The position numbers and the translations under genes are program-made. 36,056 bases of DNA from a virus. The stretch is from positions 1 through 36,056 of IMG/VR virus record IMGVR_UViG_3300025769_011338. One strand, given 5' to 3'. Every line of letters begins with the position of its first letter. The first letter of the stretch is position 1. This document shows, piece by piece, positions 30,624-36,056 of the stretch. The notes beneath the pieces were generated by a model, which was given only the letters and a program-made list of their open reading frames with translations, was not told the DNA's origin and did no database searches.

Positions 30624-33085
30624 ATTTAAGAGAATTTATACAATCAGAGATAAAATCACAAATAAGTGAATCAGTAAACGAAGCCAAAACATATAAAAAA
30701 GGTGATAAACTTAAAATCAAATTAAAAAACGGAAAAAAGTTTGATGTAGTATTTGATTCATATTCTCGTACAAAAGGAGTGGCATTGGGTAAGTTTAAGG
30801 ATAGAAGTGGAGAATATGACACTAAACCATTCAATTTAGATACAATCGTAGAATCAGTAAACGAAGGATTCAAATCAGAATATGAAGGAAATGATGGTAT
30901 AGTTTGGAAAAAGGGAAAAACACGAGGCGATGTTACTAACTTTACTCCATATTATAAAGGACACGATATTGATAAAGGTGGGTATAATTTTAAAACAGAA
31001 AAAGAATTAAAAGATTTCATTAAAGATTATATTCTTTCAAATCAGTTATACAACAAATATAGATTTGAATCAGTAAACGAAGAAAAAGAGGTCAGGCTTA
31101 ATGAACTTTCCACAGGTACATATAGAGCGGCAATGCAAGCAGGTCTTGATAGAAACGATTCTAAAGGTGATAAAATTGCAAAAGATGCCTTAAATAACTT
31201 TGGTCGAGCACTTGCTAAAAATTTACAAAGTCAAAAGTGGGAAGTAAAATCGGCTCGAAACCCAGGAGCACTTTATTATTCTGCTGGACTTAGTGGAGAT
31301 GCACCTAAACATGGTCAATATGAAATCGAATTTACTGGGAAAGGTAGATTCTTAAGCGTAAGTCCTAGAGAAGTTATTGGTTCTAATGATGTAAGTTGGT
31401 TAATGGAAGTAATTGTTAGACCTGGAGACTCTATGGGGTCGGGGTCGGAGTTTAAATTTACTGGATATAGAGACTTTGGAAATAAGGCTATTGCAAATGT
31501 CCAACTCTCTATCAGAGGTGGAAGTGTAGAAGTTTATACTAGAGGATCCGATAGGGCAATATTAGAGTTTACAAGACGAGGTGCTAGAAAGCTTGCAAAT
31601 GTAGCTCAATTAATTTCTCTTGAACTTGAAATGCCGGATAAAATAAAACATAATTCCATCAAGCAATTTAATCCATTAACTGTTAGTGAATCAGTAAACG
31701 AAGCTTCAGATTCATTAAAGTTAAAGGGTATTAAAATTAATAAAAAGAATCCTATGACTTTTGTTTTAGAAGTTAGTTTCTTTGTTGGAGGTGAAGTTGT
31801 TACAAGTTATTTAAGCACGGGAACACAACAAGATGCACAAAAACTAAAAAGTAAAGTTGAAAAAGCATTTAATGCTGGAAAAATAGATTCTCCATCGGGC
31901 ATTGGTTATTACGCATATAATGAATCAGTAAACGAAAAATACACTGGAAATCCGGGTGATAAGTTAGTACATAAACACTATAAAAATATTGAAATTGAAC
32001 TAATAGAACCTACAAATAAAGGATGGAAGGTATATCAAAGTGTAGATGGTAAAAAACCAAAGATAAAATATTTTCATAAACAAGATATAGTAGGGAACAA
32101 GGCTTTGTTCGAATCAGAACACTTAGATGAAAAACTAATTACATTCTCAAACAGGTCACCCTACGGACAGATAGTCTTTATGGCAGGTGGCGCTGCTAGT
32201 GGTAAAGGATACGCTATTGATAACTTTATTGACGCAGCTGGATTCAAAGTGAGAGATGTTGATGAGATGAAGAAAGCCGTTGGTAAATTAGACCAATTGG
32301 GTAAGTTCTCAGTTGATAAGTGGTATAAGAAATATGGTAACAAACTCAAACCAAAAAACAAAGCTCACATTGAAGAATTTGTATTAGGTAAGGGAATGAC
32401 TATCGCAGATGTCGCATCAGACCTAAAGAATCCTAACAATGTAATGTCACTACACCTTATCGTAGATGCAATGGGACTAAAGGATAAGTGGTTAATCAAT
32501 ATGTTGAAAGGAAAGCAAAATAAAGAAACTTTACCTAACTTACTATTCGACATCACAGCTAAAAAGGTGGGTTCAATCACATCTGTAATCAAGCCATTGG
32601 TGGATGCAGGTTACGACTCCAAAAACATTCACCTTATATGGGTATTAACAAACTATCATTTGGCAGTTAAGCAGAATAAGGAAAGGAGTAGAGTAGTTCC
32701 TGATGATATCTTACTCTTAACGCATGAAGGTGCTGCTAAAACTATTTGGAGCATTTTGACTTCTGGCTTACCTAAAGGGTTGGATGGTAGAATTGATGTA
32801 ATCCTAAACAACAGAGAGAACACATTGTATTGGGTTAAACCAAGCATAAGAAAATCAGATGATGATGGTAAAAAATTCGGAATGAGTAAGAGTTTGAAAG
32901 GTGATAATGTAAAGGTAGGTGTTGTGGCTGGATTTAAATCATTACCAATCAAAAAACAAGGTGGTGGTATTACTCCAGAAAAAGAGTGGAAGAAGGAATT
33001 ATATGGGTGGGTTTTAGATAATGGGCCTAAGACTGTCGATTTAAGAAAACCATTGGATACTCAGTTGGAGGGAAGGGATGGCTAG
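30620..33085 (+). CDS. 821-aa repeat-linked polyprotein with P-loop domain
   Basis: The protein is a string of modules separated by ESVNE at residues 17-21, 78-82, 150-154, 357-361 and 435-439, with a variant (ESEHLDE) at 498-504. Module 1 (22-77) is an SH3-like basic barrel (KGDKLKIKLKNGKKFDVVFD). Modules of about 70, 200 and 75 residues follow, without recognised families. The last part (505-821) holds a P-loop, GGAASGKG at 523-530, in QIVFMAGGAASGKGYAIDNF, of the zeta-toxin/kinase-like type. The short N-terminus (MNLREFIQSEIKSQIS) looks like a prohead propeptide, and VNE/LDE fit a T4-type prohead protease rule (hydrophobic-x-Glu). Likely an ejected or internal virion polyprotein. Confidence 0.65.
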   Translation: MNLREFIQSEIKSQISESVNEAKTYKKGDKLKIKLKNGKKFDVVFDSYSRTKGVALGKFKDRSGEYDTKPFNLDTIVESVNEGFKSEYEGNDGIVWKKGKTRGDVTNFTPYYKGHDIDKGGYNFKTEKELKDFIKDYILSNQLYNKYRFESVNEEKEVRLNELSTGTYRAAMQAGLDRNDSKGDKIAKDALNNFGRALAKNLQSQKWEVKSARNPGALYYSAGLSGDAPKHGQYEIEFTGKGRFLSVSPREVIGSNDVSWLMEVIVRPGDSMGSGSEFKFTGYRDFGNKAIANVQLSIRGGSVEVYTRGSDRAILEFTRRGARKLANVAQLISLELEMPDKIKHNSIKQFNPLTVSESVNEASDSLKLKGIKINKKNPMTFVLEVSFFVGGEVVTSYLSTGTQQDAQKLKSKVEKAFNAGKIDSPSGIGYYAYNESVNEKYTGNPGDKLVHKHYKNIEIELIEPTNKGWKVYQSVDGKKPKIKYFHKQDIVGNKALFESEHLDEKLITFSNRSPYGQIVFMAGGAASGKGYAIDNFIDAAGFKVRDVDEMKKAVGKLDQLGKFSVDKWYKKYGNKLKPKNKAHIEEFVLGKGMTIADVASDLKNPNNVMSLHLIVDAMGLKDKWLINMLKGKQNKETLPNLLFDITAKKVGSITSVIKPLVDAGYDSKNIHLIWVLTNYHLAVKQNKERSRVVPDDILLLTHEGAAKTIWSILTSGLPKGLDGRIDVILNNRENTLYWVKPSIRKSDDDGKKFGMSKSLKGDNVKVGVVAGFKSLPIKKQGGGITPEKEWKKELYGWVLDNGPKTVDLRKPLDTQLEGRDG
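30668..31936 (+). repeat. Five exact 15-base repeats GAATCAGTAAACGAA
   Basis: Identical 15-mers lie at 30668-30682, 30851-30865, 31067-31081, 31688-31702 and 31922-31936, each encoding ESVNE in frame inside the polyprotein. Identity at all third codon positions exceeds what protein constraint requires. Confidence 0.85.
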
Positions 33086-33212
33086 AGCATTATCAAATAC
33101 AAAAATAGAATCCAAAAGTAGAAAGAGGAGGGGTGTTCACTCAAAAAAGAGGACATCCAAAATGAAACACTCTAAACACTACAAAAAAAAGTACAGAGGA
33201 CAAGGAAAATAA
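33078..33212 (+). CDS. Highly basic 44-aa protein
   Basis: The product is MARALSNTKIESKSRKRRGV, then HSKKRTSKMKHSKHYKKKYRGQGK: more than a third Lys/Arg, with RRGVHSKKRTSK and YKKKYRGQG blocks I recall from small phage proteins. It overlaps the polyprotein end by eight bases and is followed by a terminator. Probably a nucleic-acid-binding or condensing peptide of the virion; function unproven. Confidence 0.6.
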   Translation: MARALSNTKIESKSRKRRGVHSKKRTSKMKHSKHYKKKYRGQGK

Positions 33213-33216
33213 TTTG

Positions 33217-33245
33217 AAGGGGATTTGGATAAGTCCCCTTTTTTT
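33217..33245 (+). terminator. Terminator with promoter box in its loop
   Basis: Stem AAGGGGA (33217-33223) / TCCCCTT (33234-33240), ten-base loop TTTGGATAAG, T-tract to 33245. The loop contains TTTGG at 33224-33228, the -33 box of promoter P6. Confidence 0.85.
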
Positions 33246-33255
33246 ATTATATTGT
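33224..33255 (+). promoter_or_regulatory. Promoter P6, overlapping terminator
   Basis: TTTGG (33224-33228), 19-base spacer, TATATTGT (33248-33255); the ATG of the next gene is at 33263. Confidence 0.5.
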
Positions 33256-33262
33256 AGTACAA

Positions 33263-33424
33263 ATGGCAAAGAATAAGAAACATAAGGATACTTTGGACTT
33301 CAATGGTGGTTGGACATCAGGTGAAGCTGCTCGCCACATCGGTAAGAAAATGACCGAACAAGTGGTAAAGAGTAAGAAAGTCTACACTCGTAAGAAGAAG
33401 CATAAGAACAAAGATTTAATATAA
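33263..33424 (+). CDS. Small basic 53-aa protein
   Basis: The product is MAKNKKHKDTLDFNGGWTSG, then EAARHIGKKMTEQVVKSKKVYTRKKKHKNKDLI. A short central WTSGEAARHIGKKM between lysine-rich ends hints at a DNA- or RNA-contacting peptide. It is downstream of promoter P6 and ends before the next promoter. No family. Confidence 0.5.
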   Translation: MAKNKKHKDTLDFNGGWTSGEAARHIGKKMTEQVVKSKKVYTRKKKHKNKDLI

Positions 33425-33425
33425 T

Positions 33426-33479
33426 TTTAACACTTAGGATTTGGATATATCAACTATTATTCGTACTTTAGTTCTGTAA
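33426..33479 (+). promoter_or_regulatory. Promoter P7 with upstream box
   Basis: Upstream box TTTAACACTTAGG (33426-33438), TTTGG (33440-33444), 19 bases, TACTTTAG (33464-33471), TGTAA (33475-33479). The final A is the first base of the start codon at 33479, so the transcript is probably leaderless. Confidence 0.65.
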
Positions 33480-33982
33480 TGATTAAGGATATGTACCAAA
33501 TAGTATTAGACTTCGCAACCAAAGCGCATGGTACACAACTGAGGAAGTACACCAACGACCCTTACATCATCCACCCCATTGCTGTCGCTAAGATGGTTAA
33601 GGATATGGGTGGTGATGACAATATGGTTTACGCAGCTCTCCTCCACGATGTGTTAGAGGACACCGATGTTACTCATAGTCAGTTGAGGACATTTCTGTTT
33701 CAGAACTTTGATGTCGCTGACGCTACTGACATTCTAAGTTTGGTGGTTGACCTAACTGATGTATTCACAAAAGATAGTTTCCCTCAACAAAACAGAAAAC
33801 TAAGGAAGACCAACGAAGCAAAGAGATTGGGTGTGGTAAGTGACCGAGCAAAACTCATCAAAGTCGCAGACATCAAACACAACTCAGACTCTATCACTAA
33901 GTATGACCCTAAGTTTGCTAAGGTGTTTTTGGCGGAGAAGGATGTACTCTTACAATATATGGGAATGTTAACAAAACTTTAA
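33479..33982 (+). CDS. SpoT/MESH1-like HD (p)ppGpp hydrolase
   Basis: The 167-residue HD-domain protein keeps RKYTNDPYIIHP (H32), the HD pair H56-D57 followed by E60-D61 in LLHDVLEDTDVT (the HDxxED signature of RelA/SpoT hydrolase domains), and D131 in IKVADIKHNSDSI. It has no synthetase or regulatory domain, like small alarmone hydrolases. It would remove the 3' pyrophosphate of (p)ppGpp and lift the stringent response. Its own strong promoter and separation from late genes suggest early expression. Other HD nucleotide hydrolases remain possible. Confidence 0.78.
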   Translation: MIKDMYQIVLDFATKAHGTQLRKYTNDPYIIHPIAVAKMVKDMGGDDNMVYAALLHDVLEDTDVTHSQLRTFLFQNFDVADATDILSLVVDLTDVFTKDSFPQQNRKLRKTNEAKRLGVVSDRAKLIKVADIKHNSDSITKYDPKFAKVFLAEKDVLLQYMGMLTKL

Positions 33983-34031
33983 CATTTAAAGTTTGGTAGT
34001 CTCAGATATTATTCATACATTAGTACTGTAA
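33978..34031 (+). promoter_or_regulatory. Promoter P8 with upstream box
   Basis: Upstream box TTTAACATTTAAA (33978-33990) overlaps the end of the hydrolase gene; TTTGG (33992-33996), 19 bases, TACATTAG (34016-34023), TGTAA (34027-34031). It drives the genes from 34034. Confidence 0.65.
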
Positions 34032-34033
34032 AA

Positions 34034-34231
34034 ATGAGAGATATGACAAACGAACAGAAGATTCAACAACGAAAGCTGGAGAAGCAAATACACTATGGAC
34101 GTGGTATTACTCCCCAACAATGGGATGTGTTGATAGAACTACGCAAGATAGATTTAACGGCGCGAGGTCTAAATCCTAACCATTTCAATTTGGACTCACG
34201 TTATTGTGAAAAAAAGCTAAGTTACAGATAA
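34034..34231 (+). CDS. Hypothetical 65-aa protein
   Basis: A small charged protein, MRDMTNEQKIQQRKLEKQIHY, followed by GRGITPQQWDVLIELRKIDLTARG. No family. It starts three bases after the promoter's TGTAA and overlaps the next gene's leader. Real by context; function unknown. Confidence 0.5.
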   Translation: MRDMTNEQKIQQRKLEKQIHYGRGITPQQWDVLIELRKIDLTARGLNPNHFNLDSRYCEKKLSYR

Positions 34232-34232
34232 A

Positions 34233-34391
34233 ATGAAAGAACTAACATACATCCCCACAAAAAAAGACACCGATACCGCATATCGTACAATGATTACGGC
34301 GATGCGAAAAAGAGGATTGACAGATGTTCAGATTGCAAAACAATTCGGACTGACTGTTGATGAACTGAAAACGACAGGTATCATCAAATAA
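34233..34391 (+). CDS. Small helix-turn-helix-like 52-aa protein
   Basis: The product starts MKELTYIPTKKDTDTAYRTM and ends MRKRGLTDVQIAKQFGLTVD..., where GLTDVQIAKQFGLTVDELK has the spacing of a helix-turn-helix. It may be a small DNA-binding regulator of the adjacent early genes. Only this short motif supports the idea. Its last codons lie in a direct repeat shared with another gene end. Confidence 0.5.
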   Translation: MKELTYIPTKKDTDTAYRTMITAMRKRGLTDVQIAKQFGLTVDELKTTGIIK

Positions 34392-34409
34392 AACCAAAGC
34401 TATGACAAA
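34381..34409 (+). repeat. Direct repeat copy 1 (gene junction)
   Basis: A 29-base junction: the last codons of one gene, its stop, AAAGCT and the next ATGACAAA. It differs from the copy at 34676-34704 at one position (AAAACC versus AAAGCC). Confidence 0.75.
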
Positions 34410-34686
34410 TCTATCTGAAAAAACTAAAGCTCTACTCCTAATGGGAGCTGGAATGTCTGGAGACTTTACTGGAGGATATGTATACGCTGAAGAATCTCTT
34501 TCCGCCGATGAGGCTCAAGAAATCTTTGAGTTTTGTAAGTGGATTGACAAAGAGATTGGTGGAGCTAGTCGGTTCAACATTGACACTCTATGGTTAACCT
34601 TTAAGAACCCAACAGACAAAGGACTTGCTGATGAGGTTAACAAAATTGCAGAAGAAATCAAAAGAATCAAATCACTCATCAAATAA
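34402..34686 (+). CDS. Hypothetical 94-aa protein
   Basis: The protein has LLLMGAGMSGDFTGGYVYAEE, DEAQEIFEFCKWIDKEIGG and a C-terminal helix DEVNKIAEEIKRIKSLIK. No family known to me. It starts at the duplicated junction sequence and ends in the second copy. It is likely an early protein of unknown role. Confidence 0.5.
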   Translation: MTNLSEKTKALLLMGAGMSGDFTGGYVYAEESLSADEAQEIFEFCKWIDKEIGGASRFNIDTLWLTFKNPTDKGLADEVNKIAEEIKRIKSLIK

Positions 34687-34704
34687 AGCCAAAGCTATGA
34701 CAAA
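34676..34704 (+). repeat. Direct repeat copy 2 (gene junction)
   Basis: Second copy of the junction repeat at 34381-34409, covering the end of the 94-aa gene and the start of the LPD29-like gene. Confidence 0.75.
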
Positions 34705-35281
34705 GAAGTTTAAATTCGAATTGATGGACATGATGTTCCAACTTCCTGTGAAGTTCCTAAGAACAAAGGATTGGAGTGGGAATAAGTTAGAACGGCCTGA
34801 GATTTATATGAGTCACGCAGCCACTTCTAATGTGATGAAACAATATGTTAAGATGAACTACCCAAATGTTGTGGTAAGTGTATCATCCTCCTCATTTGCA
34901 AATGGTAACTCAGTTGATGTCTACCTATCAGATGAACGTGGATTTGAGGTAGACCAATCCATAGTAGACGATGTTCGATTGTTTGGGTCTATCTTTGTGC
35001 CTGGAAACTTCAATGGTATGACTGACTCATATGATATGAAGGAGGGGCCTAAACCACAGACTGACAACCAAACAAAAATCTACCCAGCAACTAAGTATCT
35101 GCATGTACAGAACAGACCAAAGTTCGGTTCAGTACCTGATATCGTTCGGATGCTAAGGGAGATGACGACAACCGAAAATTATGTCTTTGGTAAGATTTCA
35201 TTGGATGACGCTATGAGTCGGGCAATCGGTTACGGAGCTACTGAAAAAAATGTGGCTAAAGCAGTAAATCTTTTGACCTAA
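34697..35281 (+). CDS. LPD29-like protein
   Basis: The ATG at 34697 lies at the junction repeat and is preferred over an in-frame ATG at 34625, whose extension would run through the upstream gene. The 194-residue protein has MKQYVKMNYPNVVVSVSSSS, then NGNSVDVYLSDERGFEVDQSIVDDVRLF and FNGMTDSYDMKE. This order (helix, Y/FP-start strand, serine-rich turn, beta strand, acidic GxxD end) resembles the LPD29 large-polyvalent-protein-associated domain found in phage and mobile-element polyproteins. The C-terminal MTTTENYVFG region is unassigned. Function is not established. Confidence 0.5.
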   Translation: MTKKFKFELMDMMFQLPVKFLRTKDWSGNKLERPEIYMSHAATSNVMKQYVKMNYPNVVVSVSSSSFANGNSVDVYLSDERGFEVDQSIVDDVRLFGSIFVPGNFNGMTDSYDMKEGPKPQTDNQTKIYPATKYLHVQNRPKFGSVPDIVRMLREMTTTENYVFGKISLDDAMSRAIGYGATEKNVAKAVNLLT

Positions 35282-35283
35282 AG

Positions 35284-35323
35284 TTTGGTTAATTCAAAGT
35301 TAATTCGTATATTTACACTGTAA
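35284..35323 (+). promoter_or_regulatory. Promoter P9
   Basis: TTTGG (35284-35288), 19-base spacer, TATATTTA (35308-35315), TGTAA (35319-35323); only the AAAG end of the upstream box is kept. The HAD gene starts at 35334. Confidence 0.65.
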
Positions 35324-35333
35324 AAGTGAGGTA

Positions 35334-35687
35334 ATGAAACAAAAAACAATCTTCAGCGATATTGATGGGACTCTTGTCCATCAAGTCAACTTCGATGACA
35401 TTAATCCACTAACTTCTAAGGCTTTGCCTGGTGTGGTTGAAACATTCACAAAACTATTCAAAGAGGGTCACCACATTGTTCTAACTACTGCTCGTCCTGA
35501 GTATCTGCGTGATACCACTATCCAAGAGATGGGCTTGTTGGGTATTCCATTCCACCAATTGGTGATGGGTATCGGTCGAGCCGAGCGGATTCTCATCAAC
35601 AACAAAAGTATAAAGAACCCCAATGAGAAACGAGCCACCGCCGTTGAGGTAGAAAAGAATGGTGGTCTTGTTGGTTACGGGCTGTAA
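35334..35687 (+). CDS. HAD-superfamily phosphatase
   Basis: The 117-residue protein has motif I FSDIDGTLV (D9, D11), motif II in HIVLTTARPEYL, and a later NNKSIKNPNEKRATA that could supply the lysine. Cap and acidic-loop regions are short, as in small HAD phosphatases. Substrate is unknown; nucleotide or sugar phosphates are usual. It is expressed from promoter P9, and the next start follows its stop directly. Confidence 0.75.
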   Translation: MKQKTIFSDIDGTLVHQVNFDDINPLTSKALPGVVETFTKLFKEGHHIVLTTARPEYLRDTTIQEMGLLGIPFHQLVMGIGRAERILINNKSIKNPNEKRATAVEVEKNGGLVGYGL

Positions 35688-35966
35688 GTGAGGACGATAG
35701 TAGTACATATTCCAAAGAGGTGTAAAAAACCAAGGTTAGATGTGTTTGATGCACATATAGATTTGGTGAATAGTGTTCGTTCAAAGAAGTATCTACCCGA
35801 AGATACAAACATCATTGTGATGGGTATTGGTGGTGATAATTTGATTGAATACTATAAGGAGACGTACTTAGGTAAAAAGAAGGTGTCTGTAGATAAGTCT
35901 GAACTGAAGAAGGCTATACAGAAACAGAAGAAATTTTTAAATGGTGATGTAGATAAATTTTGGTAA
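35688..35966 (+). CDS. Hypothetical 92-aa protein
   Basis: The GTG at 35688 directly follows the HAD stop. The product contains RTIVVHIPKRCKKPRLDVFDAHIDLV, EDTNIIVMGIGGDNLIEYYKE and a lysine-rich C-terminus (ELKKAIQKQKKFLNG). The strand-glycine-helix NIIVMGIGGDN could be a nucleotide-binding start, but it is not recognised as a family. Coding by context. Confidence 0.5.
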   Translation: MRTIVVHIPKRCKKPRLDVFDAHIDLVNSVRSKKYLPEDTNIIVMGIGGDNLIEYYKETYLGKKKVSVDKSELKKAIQKQKKFLNGDVDKFW

Positions 35967-35967
35967 T

Positions 35968-36056
35968 ATGAAAACAATAGCACAACAATTAAACGTCAAA
36001 GAGTTTCCATTTGAAATCAAAGACAAGAATGGAAATAAAATCTACTATGAAAACTC
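35968..36056 (+). CDS. Repeat-type phage protein, 3' partial
   Basis: The frame is open from the ATG at 35968 to the right edge. The visible residues, MKTIAQQLNVKEFPFEIKDK and NGNKIYYEN, match the start of phage proteins made of repeated GNxIYYE units. The protein is cut by the window end. Confidence 0.45.
   Translation, partial: MKTIAQQLNVKEFPFEIKDKNGNKIYYEN

Noticed and set aside
30668-31936. Five regularly recurring 15-base repeats as a CRISPR array
   Set aside because: Spacing is irregular (about 180 to 620 bases), the repeats are in frame inside one protein and no cas1/cas2 is present.

Overview
The window reads as part of the genome of a large tailed phage (T4-like replication and lysis logic) infecting a member of the Bacteroidota, probably a marine flavobacterium-like host. 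Three observations support this. All recognisable genes lie on the + strand, tightly packed, with start/stop overlaps. A clamp-loader pair (gp44-like and gp62-like), an endolysin/holin pair and many small phage-type proteins are present. The clear promoters have the Bacteroidota architecture (TTG-type -33 box, TAnnTTTG-type -7 box) rather than TTGACA/TATAAT. The host assignment is inference. No capsid, tail or terminase gene was recognised, so the window is an accessory and replication-side segment.

Layout. Bases 1-4551 are a replication/nucleotide block: a DruA-like (DUF4338) protein cut by the left edge, clamp-loader large subunit, zinc-ribbon protein, clamp-loader small subunit candidate, a DUF1599/Nmad1-type protein, deoxycytidylate deaminase and a Cas4/RecB-like PD-(D/E)XK nuclease. 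Bases 4551-6037 hold a promoter, small hypothetical genes, a terminator and a second promoter driving a secreted lysozyme-like transglycosylase and a DUF2493 protein. Bases 6077-21940 are a glycan block of 17 genes, mainly glycosyltransferases. Its AT-rich core, roughly 9.9-18.9 kb, carries nonulosonic (sialic-type) acid synthesis and activation (NeuB-like, NeuA-like), two sialyltransferase/DUF115-like proteins, three 2-oxoglutarate/Fe(II) oxygenase-like proteins, a FkbM methyltransferase, a pyruvyl transferase, a HAD phosphatase and a second methyltransferase.

Bases 21957-26178 hold small genes and then a lysis cassette (L,D-transpeptidase-fold endolysin candidate, holin). The cassette runs straight into a complete two-component system: a membrane PAS histidine kinase, a stand-alone receiver and a coiled-coil membrane protein. 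Bases 26223-33212 hold mosaic multi-domain proteins. Two of these have internal repeated motifs (ESVNE; SVLDE) that look like domain linkers or prohead-protease sites. The same block has an HExxH metallopeptidase-like protein, a CCA-adding enzyme, a ClpS-like protein lacking the N-terminal extension and several tiny proteins. Bases 33213-36056 look like an early region of small genes. They include a SpoT-type (p)ppGpp hydrolase-like HD protein, a HAD phosphatase and an LPD29-like protein, served by closely similar promoters with an invariant 19-base spacer and a shared upstream box.

The strongest candidates for something under-described are the phage two-component system placed in the lysis operon, the repeat-linked polyprotein, the nonulosonate cassette with a NeuB lacking its SAF domain, the minimal ClpS, and the conserved promoter module, including one whose -33 box sits inside a terminator loop. 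All family assignments come from reading motifs by eye; no database search was run.
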